The position numbers and the translations under genes were made by a program. The notes beneath the pieces were generated by a model. It was given only the letters and a program-made list of their open reading frames with translations, was not told where the DNA came from and searched no databases. Positions 9,095 to 17,922 of a stretch of 64,000 nt of DNA are shown here, piece by piece. The DNA comes from Pararoseomonas baculiformis (GTDB lineage: Bacteria; Pseudomonadota; Alphaproteobacteria; Acetobacterales; Acetobacteraceae): assembly GCF_017813395.1 (NCBI RefSeq), contig NZ_JAGIZB010000023.1:1-64000 (forward strand), in the 5' to 3' direction. Numbering within the stretch: position 1 is the first letter of the stretch; each line of letters opens with the position of its first letter.

Positions 9095-9340
9095 TCAGGC
9101 GCCCGCGGAACCCGCCGCGCCGCCTGCCACGGTCGTAGGCTTCCAGTTCATCCGCCACTGCCGCTGCACTTCTTCGTTCACCGCTTCGGCATCCTGGCCG
9201 GGGCGGACGATGACCTCGGCGCCGTTCAGGCGGAACCGGTGGGGCACGCCGTGGCGATTGGCCTTCTCGACACATCGGGCGATGACATGCGGCAGGTAGT
9301 CGCCTTCGGTCGTGGGATAGTCCTGGACATGCTGTACCAT
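9095..9340 (-). CDS. hypothetical protein, 81 aa
   Basis: Small soluble protein of unknown function. From the preferred ATG at 9340, which has an AGGGAGA site seven bases upstream, it begins MVQHVQDYPTTEGDYLPHV and is 81 aa long; a start five codons earlier at 9355 is possible but lacks a good site. The middle (FRLNGAEVIVRPGQDAEAVNEEVQRQWRMN) looks like a short beta-strand pair followed by a helix. The C-terminus is Ala/Gly-rich. It is a lone gene in front of, and divergent from, the glyoxalase-like hydrolase. It reads as a real conserved small protein of this bacterial group. Confidence 0.65.
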   Translation of the reverse strand: MVQHVQDYPTTEGDYLPHVIARCVEKANRHGVPHRFRLNGAEVIVRPGQDAEAVNEEVQRQWRMNWKPTTVAGGAAGSAGA

Positions 9341-9461
9341 TCTCGTCTCCCTCATTGCCTCTTGTCCGGAGCATAGGCAGGCGTCACGGAAAGGTCACCG
9401 AACTCCTGGTGCCTCTTTCGTGAGGCGCGCCCGGCCCCTCCGTTGACCCTTCCGCGCCACC

Positions 9462-10142
9462 ATGGCAGGCCGGGCCATGCCCCAGCTCCAGGCCGCCCAG
9501 ATCCCGGTCACGCCCTTCCAGCAGAACTGCACCCTGGTCTGGGACGCGGAATCCGGGCGCGGCACGGTGATCGATCCGGGCGGGGACGTACCCCGCATCC
9601 TCGCCGCGCTGGATGAGGCGGGCTTCACGGTGGACCGCATCCTCCTCACCCATGGCCATCTGGACCATGCGGGCGGCGCCGCGGCGCTGAAGCGCGAGTT
9701 GGATGCGCGGCAAGGCGAAAGCGTGCCGATCGAGGGCCCCGACCGCCGCGACGCGTTCCTCCTGGAAGGCCTTGCGGAACAGGGCGCGCGCTTCGGCATC
9801 GAGGGGCTGGAGAACGTCACTCCCGACCGCTGGCTGGCCGAAGGCGAGGCGGTCCGCATCGCCGGGCAGGATTTCGCCGTGCTGCACTGCCCTGGCCATA
9901 CGCCGGGCCACCTGGCCTTCGTCTCCGTCGCCCTCGGCGTCGCGTTGGTGGGGGATGTGATCTTCCGTGGCTCGGTGGGGCGCACCGACTTTCCTTATGG
10001 CGATCACGCGGCGCTGATCGCCTCGATCAAGGACAAGCTGCTCCCGCTGGGCGACGGAATACGCTTCCTCTGCGGCCATGGCCCCGGCTCCAGCTTCGGC
10101 GAGGAGCGCCGGTCCAACCCGTTCCTCAACGCGAAGGGCTGA
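9462..10142 (+). CDS. MBL-fold metallo-hydrolase, glyoxalase II-like
   Basis: Zinc hydrolase of the metallo-beta-lactamase superfamily, 226 aa, in the short YcbL-like glyoxalase II group that hydrolyses S-lactoylglutathione-type thioesters. The metal motif THGHLDHAGG is at about residues 64-73, with further metal ligands at CPGHTPGHL (about 147-155), the Asp in VGDVIFRGSVGR (about 166), and the last His in LCGHGPGS. The N-terminal IPVTPFQQNCTLVWD strand is diagnostic. The ATG at 9477 (five codons later) is an alternative start and neither has a clear ribosome site. It is a single gene. Confidence 0.88.
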   Translation: MAGRAMPQLQAAQIPVTPFQQNCTLVWDAESGRGTVIDPGGDVPRILAALDEAGFTVDRILLTHGHLDHAGGAAALKRELDARQGESVPIEGPDRRDAFLLEGLAEQGARFGIEGLENVTPDRWLAEGEAVRIAGQDFAVLHCPGHTPGHLAFVSVALGVALVGDVIFRGSVGRTDFPYGDHAALIASIKDKLLPLGDGIRFLCGHGPGSSFGEERRSNPFLNAKG

Positions 10143-10194
10143 CGCGCGAGGCCGGGAGGCCATCGCGCGGGGCCAGGCATCGCCCGGCCAGCAT

Positions 10195-10566
10195 TCAGCC
10201 CGTGCCGAAGCCCTTGCCGGGCACGCGGTATTCCGCCCGCGGCGGCGCGAAGATGTCGAGCACGCGCGCCCCATCGGGCCCGGCGCGCATCGTGTGGGGA
10301 ACGCCGCCGGGCGTCCGCCAGAAATCTCCCTTGCGGACGGGGATCTCCTCGCCGCCCTGGATGCGGACGGCCGAACCCTCCAGCAGCACGCCCCACTGTT
10401 CCTCCGGATGGGCATGCATCGTGCCGCTGGCATTCGGGGCGATGACGACGACGGACAGCATGGCGCCTTCGCCGGGGAAGATGCGGGTGCTCACGCCATC
10501 CGCCAGCTCCCGCAGGATGCCGTCCTCGGGCGCGTCGAGATTATGGAATTCGGCCGATTGGCTCAT
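10195..10566 (-). CDS. cupin-domain protein
   Basis: Single-domain cupin, 123 aa, with both beta-barrel motifs: GTMHAHPEEQWGVLLEGS (about residues 48-65) supplies two His and a Glu, and TPGGVPHTMRAG (about 86-97) supplies the last His. Small cupins of this type bind a divalent metal and act as dioxygenases, isomerases or sensors; the substrate is unknown. The ATG follows GAGGATC at suitable spacing. It is downstream of the Bug receptor gene on the same strand with about 80 bases between, so it may belong to the same unit as the split TPP enzyme. Confidence 0.8.
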   Translation of the reverse strand: MSQSAEFHNLDAPEDGILRELADGVSTRIFPGEGAMLSVVVIAPNASGTMHAHPEEQWGVLLEGSAVRIQGGEEIPVRKGDFWRTPGGVPHTMRAGPDGARVLDIFAPPRAEYRVPGKGFGTG

Positions 10567-10646
10567 CTTGGATCCTCATGGGTCGCGTGGTTGGAGGGCC
10601 CGGGCGTGATCGCTTGCGCGAAGGCCCGGGCCATCCCGCCTCTCGC

Positions 10647-11618
10647 TCAGTCCGGCTTCACGTTGTTGGCCCGCGCCACCTCGCCCCAGGTCGAGATCTG
10701 CCGCTCCACGAAGCGCGCGAGCGCGGGCCCATCCCCGAGCACCAGCTCCGCCTGGTTCGTCTCGGTGAACTGCTTGGCGATGCGCGGCTCGCGGTAGCTC
10801 TCGATCAGCGCCGCCTGGAACCGCTTCAGCACCGGCTCCGGCACGCCGGCCGGTCCGAAGACGCCCCACCATGCCTCCGCCGTCAGGTCCTTGAACCCCG
10901 CCTCCTCCGCTGTCGGCGTATCCGGCAGGCCGGCCAGGCGCTGTGCGCCAAGCTGCAACAGGGGCCGCAGCGTGCCGGAGGAAACCTGCGGCGCCAGCAG
11001 GGCCGCGCTTCCGATCATCATGTCCACATGCCCTGCCACCGCGTCATTCACGGCCAGCCCGCCGCTGCGATAGGGCAGATGGGTCATCTCCACCCCCTTG
11101 CGCCGCAGCATCATGAGCATGACGAGATGCCCGATCGTGCCGTTCCCGGTGGATCCGAAGGAGATCCCCCGGCTCTTCGCCGCCTCGAAGGCGTCCTCGA
11201 TCGTGCGGAAGGGCTTGTCCGGCTTGCAGGCGATGACATAGGGCGCCCGCCCGATCTGCGTCACCGGATCGAATCCCTTCTGCAGGTCGAAGGGCAGGTT
11301 CGGCACCAGCACCGGCATCAGGGCATGGCTGTCAAAGGTTAGCAGCCAAGTGTAGCCATCCGGCTTCGCCTTCGCGACGATATCCGAGCCGATGCTGCCC
11401 GCCGCGCCGCTGCGGTTCTCGACGATGATCGGAACCCCGAGGCGCTGCTGCAGCCCAGGCGCCGCCAGCCGCGCCGCCGCATCGGTGGACCCGCCGGGCG
11501 CGAAGGGCACCACGATGCGGATCGTCTCGCTCGGCCAGGTGCCGGTCTGGGCCCGAACCCGTGTCGCCGCTGCCGCCGCCATGCCAGCCAGCACGGCACG
11601 CCTCGTGAAGGACGTCAT
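10647..11618 (-). CDS. Bug/TctC-type tripartite tricarboxylate transporter receptor
   Basis: Periplasmic solute-binding protein of the Bug (TctC) family, 323 aa from the chosen ATG. It has a twin-arginine-like signal (FTRRAVLAGMAAAAATRVRA) and the family blocks IRIVVPFAPGGSTD, VENRSGAAGSIG and DGYTWL. The start at 11618 has AGGGAGAG upstream; the open frame begins eight codons earlier. It is downstream of the split TPP enzyme genes in the same direction, so it probably supplies that enzyme's substrate or a related acid. No TctA/TctB genes are in view. Confidence 0.9.
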   Translation of the reverse strand: MTSFTRRAVLAGMAAAAATRVRAQTGTWPSETIRIVVPFAPGGSTDAAARLAAPGLQQRLGVPIIVENRSGAAGSIGSDIVAKAKPDGYTWLLTFDSHALMPVLVPNLPFDLQKGFDPVTQIGRAPYVIACKPDKPFRTIEDAFEAAKSRGISFGSTGNGTIGHLVMLMMLRRKGVEMTHLPYRSGGLAVNDAVAGHVDMMIGSAALLAPQVSSGTLRPLLQLGAQRLAGLPDTPTAEEAGFKDLTAEAWWGVFGPAGVPEPVLKRFQAALIESYREPRIAKQFTETNQAELVLGDGPALARFVERQISTWGEVARANNVKPD

Positions 11619-11674
11619 GCCTCTCTCCCTGTCTTGCGGCACCGTGGTCCGGCGCTCGCGCTTGTTTCAGCTTG

Positions 11675-12265
11675 TCAGATGCCGGGCGATAAGCCCAAGG
11701 CCTTCCGCGTCCGCCCCAGCAGCGCTGCCGCATCGCGCGGGGGCAGAACACGCTCGGGCTCCGCGCCCGCGATGCGGAGGACCGCGAAGCAGGGCCCCGT
11801 GGCGCCGGGCTCCGGCACGCGCCGCGCCAGTGCCTCGATCCCCTCCATCGTCTCGATCACCCGCACATCCGCGATGCCGCAGCCCCGCGCCACGGCGGCC
11901 AGATCCGTTCCCATCGCCGTGTGGCTACGCTGCCCGCCTGTCTCGCCATAGAGGCCGTTATCAAGCACGGCGATCACCAGGTTCCCCGGCGCCTGCGCCG
12001 CTATGGTGGCGAGGCTGCCCATTCCCATCAGCATCTCGCCATCTCCGGTCACCACCAGCACCGGCCGTTCCGGCTGCGCGAGAGCCAGCCCCAGCCCCAT
12101 CACCGCGGCCCCGCCCATGGCGCCCCAAAGCGGGAAATTCAGGTCGTCGTCCCCGGCGGCGGCCACGTCATAGGTCGGCGAGCCCAGGCCGGATATCACC
12201 ACCGCCTCCCCGCGCTCCCGCAGCAGCGCCGCGACGGCCGCCCGCCGATCCAGCGTCCCGCTCAT
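11675..12265 (-). CDS. TPP-dependent decarboxylase, C-terminal (beta) subunit
   Basis: Thiamine-pyrophosphate enzyme beta subunit of the sulfopyruvate/phosphonopyruvate decarboxylase type (ComE-like), 196 aa, carrying the PP (cofactor-binding) domain. The Mg/TPP motif GDGEMLMGMGSLATIA followed by an Asn (VLDNGLYGETGG) is at about residues 74-110. It would pair with the alpha protein encoded just upstream: the two genes overlap by ATGA (stop of one, start of the other), a sign of translational coupling. The substrate is probably a 3-carbon 2-oxo acid with a charged substituent, but the sequence does not prove which. Confidence 0.83.
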   Translation of the reverse strand: MSGTLDRRAAVAALLRERGEAVVISGLGSPTYDVAAAGDDDLNFPLWGAMGGAAVMGLGLALAQPERPVLVVTGDGEMLMGMGSLATIAAQAPGNLVIAVLDNGLYGETGGQRSHTAMGTDLAAVARGCGIADVRVIETMEGIEALARRVPEPGATGPCFAVLRIAGAEPERVLPPRDAAALLGRTRKALGLSPGI

Positions 12266-12882
12266 TTCACGAAGACTTTCGCGCCGATCAGGCGCTGCGC
12301 CAGCAGCACCGCCATGGGCGTTCCTCCGCCATAGGCCATGCGTGCCGCGGCCGAGACCACCTCGCCCACCTCTTCCGGCCGCTCCGCCCGCAGCACGCGC
12401 ATGTCCATCAGCTCCAGAGCCGCCTTCGTCGTGCTTCCCATCGGCACCTGCCACGGGTTGAACTCGCCCCACTCGCCGCGCATCGTCACCAGCATCAGCA
12501 GCGGGATGCGGCATAGCCGCACGAGCGAGAGCATGTTCACGCAGTTGCCCACGCCGCTGGACTGCATCAGCAGCGCCCCGCGCTGACCGCCCAGCCAGGC
12601 ACCCGCCAGCAGCGCCACGCCTTCTTCCTCGGTGGTCAGTGGCACCGCCCTCACGGAGGGCTCCGCATGCAGCCGGCGGATCAGCCGTGCATGCCCGCCA
12701 TCCGGAACATAGGCCACCTGCCGGACCTCTTGCTCCATCAGCACGTCGAAGATCCGGTCAGGCCAGTCCGCCCCGGATTCCCCTGCTGCCTCCCTGGCTT
12801 CCGCGCCCAGCCCCCTCGGTCCGTCCAAGGCATCCTCCCGCCGGCGCGTCGCCTGCGCGCCCTGCAAGGGAGGGTCAGCCAT
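12262..12882 (-). CDS. TPP-dependent decarboxylase, N-terminal (alpha) subunit
   Basis: Partner of the beta subunit: the PYR domain of a split TPP decarboxylase (ComD-like). The activating Glu lies in VPLTTEEEGVALLAGAWLGG, and QSSGVGNCVNMLSLV follows as in sulfopyruvate decarboxylase alpha subunits. The conserved region starts at WPDRIFDVLMEQEV, after about 40 residues that look non-conserved. The start is uncertain: I give the ATG at 12882, but the frame opens at a GTG at 12927. That GTG would lie inside the palindrome upstream of the LysR gene, which argues against it. It is divergent from that LysR gene, which is therefore a plausible regulator. Confidence 0.8.
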   Translation of the reverse strand: MADPPLQGAQATRRREDALDGPRGLGAEAREAAGESGADWPDRIFDVLMEQEVRQVAYVPDGGHARLIRRLHAEPSVRAVPLTTEEEGVALLAGAWLGGQRGALLMQSSGVGNCVNMLSLVRLCRIPLLMLVTMRGEWGEFNPWQVPMGSTTKAALELMDMRVLRAERPEEVGEVVSAAARMAYGGGTPMAVLLAQRLIGAKVFVK

Positions 12883-12912
12883 CCACAGGGCTTCGGGAAG
12901 AGATCGTCTGCT

Positions 12913-12932
12913 GATACGAGATATCACGAATC
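12913..12932. promoter_or_regulatory. palindromic LysR-type operator candidate
   Basis: GATACGAGATATCACGAATC reads the same on both strands except for two symmetric A/A pairs, so it is a 20-bp dyad centred on GATATC. It lies between the divergent split TPP decarboxylase genes and the LysR gene (start 12955), as expected for a LysR box of the T-N11-A type. Confidence 0.5.
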
Positions 12933-12954
12933 CTGAAGCCTACGGGGGCGCCGC

Positions 12955-13881
12955 ATGGATATCCGCCAGCTCCGCAGCTTCATCGAGGTCGCCGAAACGG
13001 GCTCGCTCAGCCGTGCCTCGGACCGGCTCCGCCTGGTCCAGCCGGCCCTGTCCCGCCATATCCGCATGCTGGAGGAGCAGGTCGGCGCTCCCCTGTTCAC
13101 CCGCCATGGCCGCGGGATGCGCCTCACCGATGCCGGCCAGGCCCTGCTGGACCGCGTTGCCGGTCCCCTCCGCCAGATCGAGCGATCCCTCGAGGAGGTG
13201 CGCGGCCTGCTGGGCAAGGTGGCCGGCCATGTCGCGCTCGGCCTCATGCCCACCACCAGCCATGTTCTTTCAGGGCGCATCGTCCGCCGCGTGGCCGCCG
13301 AGCTGCCGGAGGTGTCGCTGCGGGTCGTCGAAGGCTATGCCGGACACCTCGTCGAATGGCTCCGGCGCGGGGAGCTGGATGCGACCCTGCTGTATGGTCC
13401 GGCGGGGGGCCTGAACCTGCCCGTGGAGACACTTCTTCATGACGACCTTGCGCTCATCGGCCCCGCCGGTGCGCTGGATGGCGGCGCTTCTGTCGCGATG
13501 CGGGACCTCGCCTCGCTGGAGATGGTGCTGCCCAGCCGCCCCCATGGCCTGCGCCACCTGATCGAGAGCGCCGCGGCCGAGGCGGCCGTCAGTCTCCGCA
13601 TCCGGTTCGAGGCGGATTCCTTTCGTGTCCTGAAGGACATCGTGGCCACGGGCCTGGGCTATACCGTGCTTCCGCCCTCCTCCATCGCCCCGGACGAGAT
13701 GGGACACCGCTTCAGCATGGCCCCACTCCGGGACCCGACCCCATGCCGGGAGATCCTCCTGGCCCGCCCGCCGGACCGGGGCGACAGCCGGGCCGCCCAG
13801 GCGGTGATGGCCCTGCTGCGGGACGAGGCCCGGAACCTCGTCCTGCGAGGCGGATGGCCGGGGGCCGCCCTGCCTGGCTGA
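12955..13881 (+). CDS. LysR-family transcriptional regulator
   Basis: LysR regulator, 308 aa, full length. The winged HTH is at the N-terminus (about residues 1-60: MDIRQLRSFIEVAETGSLSR..RHIRMLEEQVG), followed by a linker helix. The periplasmic-binding-protein-like effector domain runs from about 90 to 295. It resembles the LysR protein at 15155-16114 through the N-terminal half. It is divergent from the split TPP decarboxylase genes, with a dyad in the 73-base gap. The effector is unknown but probably a substrate of the adjacent pathway. Confidence 0.92.
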   Translation: MDIRQLRSFIEVAETGSLSRASDRLRLVQPALSRHIRMLEEQVGAPLFTRHGRGMRLTDAGQALLDRVAGPLRQIERSLEEVRGLLGKVAGHVALGLMPTTSHVLSGRIVRRVAAELPEVSLRVVEGYAGHLVEWLRRGELDATLLYGPAGGLNLPVETLLHDDLALIGPAGALDGGASVAMRDLASLEMVLPSRPHGLRHLIESAAAEAAVSLRIRFEADSFRVLKDIVATGLGYTVLPPSSIAPDEMGHRFSMAPLRDPTPCREILLARPPDRGDSRAAQAVMALLRDEARNLVLRGGWPGAALPG

Positions 13882-14095
13882 ACCCGCATGGCCATGGGAA
13901 AGGCGCCGCTTTCTGGCCCGGCCTGCCATGGCCAGCCGCGGCGCAACCGGCCTGCCAGCATGACCGTCATCGGCGCCAGTGATTTGGGTGGATGCGGCGC
14001 AGGGACCATCCTTTGCGCAACCCAGGCGCGCCGTTGATCGCGGCGCTGCCCCCAGCGCAGGGCGGGCCGCATCCCGCCAAACCGGAAACCACAAC

Positions 14096-15118
14096 GTGAA
14101 GAAGATCGGCTTTCTCTCCTTCGGCCACTGGACGCCCTCGCCGGGCTCGGGCACCCGCTCGGCCGCCGACGCCCTGCTGCAATCCATCGAGCTTGCCGTC
14201 GCGGCGGAGGAGTTAGGTGCGGATGGCGCCTATGTCCGCGTCCATCACTTCGCGCGCCAGCTTGCCTCGCCCTTCCCCCTCCTCGCCGCCATGGGCGCGA
14301 GGACCAGCCGGATCGAGCTCGGCACCGCCGTGATCGACATGCGCTATGAGAACCCCCTCTACATGGCGGAGGAAGCCGGCGCCGCGGATCTCATCAGCGG
14401 CGGCCGTCTTCAGCTCGGCCTCAGCCGTGGATCGCCCGAGCAGGTGGTCGATGGCTGGCGCCATTTCGGCCATGCCCCCGCCGAGGGCGAGACGGACGCG
14501 GATATGGGCCGCCGCCACGCGCAGGTGTTCCTGGATGTGCTGCGGGGCCAGGGCTTCGCCCAGCCGAACCCGCACCCGATGTTCCCCAACCCGCCCGGCC
14601 TGCTGCGCCTGGAACCCCATTCCGAGGGCCTGAGGGAGCGCATCTGGTGGGGCTCGGGCTCCGACGCCACCGCGGTCTGGGCGGCCCAGCAGGGCATGAA
14701 CCTTCAGAGCTCCACGCTCAAGGACGACGAGACCGGCGAGCCCTTCCATATCCAGCAGGCCAGGCAGATACGCGCCTATCACGCGGCCTGGCAGGCAGCC
14801 GGCCATGCGCGCGCGCCGCGTGTCTCGGTCAGCCGCAGCATCTTCCCGCTGCTGGATGATCGCGACCGTGCCTATTTCGGACGGGGCCGCAAGGAGCAGG
14901 ACCAGGTCGGCTACCTGGACGAGAAGACCCGCGCCATCTTCGGCCGCAGCTACGCCGCCGAACCCGATGCCCTGGTCGGGCAGCTCCGCGCCGACGAGGC
15001 GATCGCCGCGGCTGACACGCTGCTGCTGACCATTCCGAATCAGCTTGGCGTGGATTACTGCGCCCATGTCATCGGGGGCGTCCTTCAGCATGTCGCCCCG
15101 GCGCTGGGCTGGCGGTGA
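14096..15118 (+). CDS. LLM-class flavin-dependent monooxygenase
   Basis: Luciferase-like (LLM) flavin-dependent oxidoreductase, about 340 aa, TIM-barrel fold. Family signatures are the N-terminal KKIGFLSFGHW strand, GADGAYVRVHHFARQLASPFPLLAAMGARTSRIELGTAVIDM (about 38-78) and the DLISGGRLQLGLSRGSPEQ segment (about 92-110). The frame is open from 13979, but the conserved protein begins at the GTG at 14096, preceded by GGAAA. It uses reduced FMN to oxygenate an organic substrate that is not identified. It is a single gene between the two LysR/TPP modules; the 214 bases before it hold nothing I can name. Confidence 0.85.
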   Translation: MKKIGFLSFGHWTPSPGSGTRSAADALLQSIELAVAAEELGADGAYVRVHHFARQLASPFPLLAAMGARTSRIELGTAVIDMRYENPLYMAEEAGAADLISGGRLQLGLSRGSPEQVVDGWRHFGHAPAEGETDADMGRRHAQVFLDVLRGQGFAQPNPHPMFPNPPGLLRLEPHSEGLRERIWWGSGSDATAVWAAQQGMNLQSSTLKDDETGEPFHIQQARQIRAYHAAWQAAGHARAPRVSVSRSIFPLLDDRDRAYFGRGRKEQDQVGYLDEKTRAIFGRSYAAEPDALVGQLRADEAIAAADTLLLTIPNQLGVDYCAHVIGGVLQHVAPALGWR

Positions 15119-15154
15119 CCAGGCGCGGATTTCGGTCCGGCAGCGCTTGCCGGG

Positions 15155-16114
15155 CTAGGACAGCGGAGGCGAGCCGCCCGGCCGGGCGGCGACCTGCGAG
15201 CCGGAGGGCTGGCTCATGATGGCCTGGCCCTGGAGCGATGCGACGGTCGCGTGGAGATGCGCCAGCACGGCGCGCAACGCCGGCGTGACCGGCCGCATCG
15301 GGCTCAGCGCGACCACCAGCCTGGCCCGGAGCGGCGGGTCTCCGATCGGCCGCAGCACATAGCGGCGATCCTTCAACTCACGGGTCAGGCCCGCGCGTGG
15401 AAGCACGCTCCAGCCAATTCCACGCTCGACCAGGGTGCGGATCGCCGTGAGGCTGTCCACCTCCAGGAGCCGCGCGGGATCGGGCCGGACGCCGGCGGCG
15501 TGCAACGCCCGGCGTAGCCCGTGCTGCCGATCCGGCAGGATCAGGTCGAGCCCTCCCAGCCGGGATGCCGGCACGGGACCATGCGCCGGGACGGCGCGTG
15601 CATGGCGGCTGCGGGCAAAGAGCAGCAACTCCTCCTCCGCCAGCAATTCGGCCGAGATCGTGCGGCTGCGACGGCTGTCATAAAGGATCGCCAGATCCAG
15701 CCGCCCCTCCGTGAGCCACTGGTTCACGAAGCCGCTGAAGCCGTCAACGAGTCGGATCTGCAGATGCGGGTAGGTGCGGCGCAGAGGTCCGAAGATGGAT
15801 TCGGCCAGGTGCACGGACATGAAGGTCGGCACGCCCAGCACGACCCGCCCGCGCGGAACATCGTCATCCAGCAGGGAGGGCAGGCTGGCGAGCGCCGCGA
15901 GAAGCGGGCGCGCTGCCTCGATGAGCTTCTGCCCGTCCGCCGTCAGCCGCGCACCGCGCCCGTGCCGGTAGAGCAGCGTGCGGCCAAGCTCCTCCTCCAG
16001 CAGCGCGATCTGGCGCGACAGGCTTGGCTGCGCGAGGCCGAGCGCCGATGCGGCGCGGCTGAAGGTGCCGTGCTCGGCAATGGCGAGGAGGGACCGGAGC
16101 CGGGTCTGATCCAT
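15155..16114 (-). CDS. LysR-family transcriptional regulator
   Basis: LysR regulator of 319 aa. The HTH domain (DQTRLRSLLAIAEHGTFSRAASALGLAQPSLSRQIALLEEELG, about residues 2-45) is clear, and the effector-binding domain spans about 90-290. The C-terminal tail after 295 is Ser/Gly/Pro-rich. It resembles the regulator at 12955 over its first half. It is divergent from the full-length TPP enzyme gene with a 61-base gap containing GCTATAGC and a hairpin. It is likely to regulate that gene and itself. Confidence 0.92.
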   Translation of the reverse strand: MDQTRLRSLLAIAEHGTFSRAASALGLAQPSLSRQIALLEEELGRTLLYRHGRGARLTADGQKLIEAARPLLAALASLPSLLDDDVPRGRVVLGVPTFMSVHLAESIFGPLRRTYPHLQIRLVDGFSGFVNQWLTEGRLDLAILYDSRRSRTISAELLAEEELLLFARSRHARAVPAHGPVPASRLGGLDLILPDRQHGLRRALHAAGVRPDPARLLEVDSLTAIRTLVERGIGWSVLPRAGLTRELKDRRYVLRPIGDPPLRARLVVALSPMRPVTPALRAVLAHLHATVASLQGQAIMSQPSGSQVAARPGGSPPLS

Positions 16115-16142
16115 AGCCTGTCGCTATAGCTGATAATCGCAT

Positions 16143-16163
16143 CCGCCGCATCGCCTGCGGCGG
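16143..16163 (+). repeat. hairpin before the TPP enzyme start codon
   Basis: CCGCCGCA (16143-16150) pairs exactly with TGCGGCGG (16156-16163) across a 5-base loop, ending 12 bases before the ATG at 16176. The start itself sits inside TTCCATGGAA. The hairpin could mask the ribosome site; there is no direct evidence that it does. Confidence 0.4.
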
Positions 16164-16175
16164 TAAGCCTGTTCC

Positions 16176-17837
16176 ATGGAACAAGCCAGAACCGCCGCCA
16201 CCGTTCTCGTCGACATGCTGGTCGCCCGCGGCGTCGACCGCGCCTTCTGCGTACCCGGGGAGTCCTACATCGCCCTGCTGGACGCGCTGCACGGGCATCC
16301 CGCCCTGGACCTGGTGACCTGTCGCCACGAGGGCGGCGCCGGCTTCATGGCCGTGGCGGATGCGCGGCTCACGGGTCGCCCGGGCGTGGTGCTCGTTTCC
16401 CGCGGGCCCGGTGCCTGCAACGCCGCGATCGCCCTGCACACCGCCGAGCAGGATGCGGTGCCGCTCATCCTCATCATCGGCCAGGTTGAGCAGCGGGACC
16501 TTCGCCGCCGCGCCTTCCAGGAGATCGACTACGGCGCCATGTTCGGCAGCATCGCCAAATGGGTCGGCGAGGCGAGCCATGCCGACCAGGTGCCGGAGCT
16601 TGTCGCCCGCGCCTGGAGCATGGCCACGCAGGGCGTGCCCGGCCCCGTGGTCCTGTCCCTGCCCGAGGATGTCCTCGCGGCCCCCTGCCCCGCCCCGGCG
16701 CTGCCCGCCACGAATCCGGCGGCAGCCGCGCTCCCCCCGGCGGAGGCGGAGCGGCTGGCCGACCTGCTGCGGCGGTCGGAGCGCCCCATCCTGCTCGCCG
16801 GGCACGGACTCGATGTTGCCGGCGGGAGGGAAGCCCTGCTGGCCTTCGCGGAGAGGTGGCAGCTGCCCGTCGCCGTTTCCTTCCGCCGCCAGGACCTCTT
16901 TCCGAACCGGCACCCGCTCTATGCCGGCGATCTCGGGCTCCGGAACCCGGATGAGCAGCGCCAGGCCTTCGCCGAAGCGGATCTGCTCCTGGCGCTGGGC
17001 TCGCGCCTGACCGACATCACCACCCAGGGCTATAGCTGGCCGGTTCCCGGACAGCGCCTTGTGCATGTCTGCGCCGATCCGCGCTTCCTGGGATGGCACT
17101 TCCCGGCCGAAATGGCGGTGGCGGGCGCGGCCAGCGGCGTGCTGGAAGCGATGGCCGGCCAGGTGCCCTCCTTCCCGGCCACGCGCACGGCCTGGCTGGA
17201 GCGGCTCCGTGCCCTGCAGGACGCGGACAGCCGCATCGCCGCGGCATCCTGCCCGGATGGCCTTCCCTTCTCCCGCATCGCACAGATCGTGGGCGAATGC
17301 GCCCCGGCCGATGCGATCGTGACGCTCGACGCCGGCACCTTCGCCGCCCCCTTCTACCGCAAGCTGGCCTGGATGCCGCCCCAGCGGCTTCTCGCGCCCA
17401 TCTCGGGCGCGATGGGCTTTGGCGTGCCCGCGGCCGTCGCGGCGGCGCTGCGACATCTCGACCGGACGGTGATCTGCGCCGTGGGGGATGGCGGTGTGCT
17501 GATGACAGGGCAGGAAATGGCCGTGGCCGTGGCGCGCGGGGCTGCGATGAAGATGCTCATCTCGGACAATGGCAGCTACGCCTCGATCCGGATCCACCAG
17601 GAGAGAAGCCATCCGGGGCGCGTTTCCGGCACCTCCCTGGCGAATCCCGATCTCGGGGCATGGGCCGCGTCCTTCGGGGTTCCCGTGCTGCATGTGCGGG
17701 ACGAGGGAGACCTGCCCGCCCTGGCAACCGCGCTGCGCGCGCCCGGTCCGATGGTGGCGGTGGTCCGGACCTCACTCCAGGCCGTTCTCCCGGCTGCGGC
17801 GAGGCGCAACCTGCCGGAGGCGGCCGGTTCCCCGTGA
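16176..17837 (+). CDS. TPP-binding protein, acetolactate synthase-like
   Basis: Full-length TPP-dependent enzyme (553 aa) of the acetolactate synthase/benzoylformate decarboxylase superfamily. The PYR domain spans about residues 1-170, with its Glu in VTCRHEGGAGFMAVADA (E52). The central domain spans about 195-330. The cofactor domain is at about 375-530 with GDGGVLMTGQEMAVAV followed by SDNGSY. No FAD-specific features are obvious. It is divergent from a LysR gene and followed by a Bug receptor and an MFS transporter in the same direction. True acetolactate synthase is unlikely in this context; a catabolic 2-oxo acid decarboxylase is more likely. Confidence 0.86.
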   Translation: MEQARTAATVLVDMLVARGVDRAFCVPGESYIALLDALHGHPALDLVTCRHEGGAGFMAVADARLTGRPGVVLVSRGPGACNAAIALHTAEQDAVPLILIIGQVEQRDLRRRAFQEIDYGAMFGSIAKWVGEASHADQVPELVARAWSMATQGVPGPVVLSLPEDVLAAPCPAPALPATNPAAAALPPAEAERLADLLRRSERPILLAGHGLDVAGGREALLAFAERWQLPVAVSFRRQDLFPNRHPLYAGDLGLRNPDEQRQAFAEADLLLALGSRLTDITTQGYSWPVPGQRLVHVCADPRFLGWHFPAEMAVAGAASGVLEAMAGQVPSFPATRTAWLERLRALQDADSRIAAASCPDGLPFSRIAQIVGECAPADAIVTLDAGTFAAPFYRKLAWMPPQRLLAPISGAMGFGVPAAVAAALRHLDRTVICAVGDGGVLMTGQEMAVAVARGAAMKMLISDNGSYASIRIHQERSHPGRVSGTSLANPDLGAWAASFGVPVLHVRDEGDLPALATALRAPGPMVAVVRTSLQAVLPAAARRNLPEAAGSP

Positions 17838-17922
17838 CCGGCGGCCGGGCCACCAGCCGCCACCGGACTAACGCGTGACTGACTGACAAACAGAACAAGA
17901 AGCAGAAAAAGGGAGAGACGCC

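Noticed and set aside
15864-17693. 609-codon minus-strand ORF over the LysR/TPP region
   Set aside because: Overlaps a clear TPP enzyme on the opposite strand and has Gly/Arg/His-rich content without domain signs.
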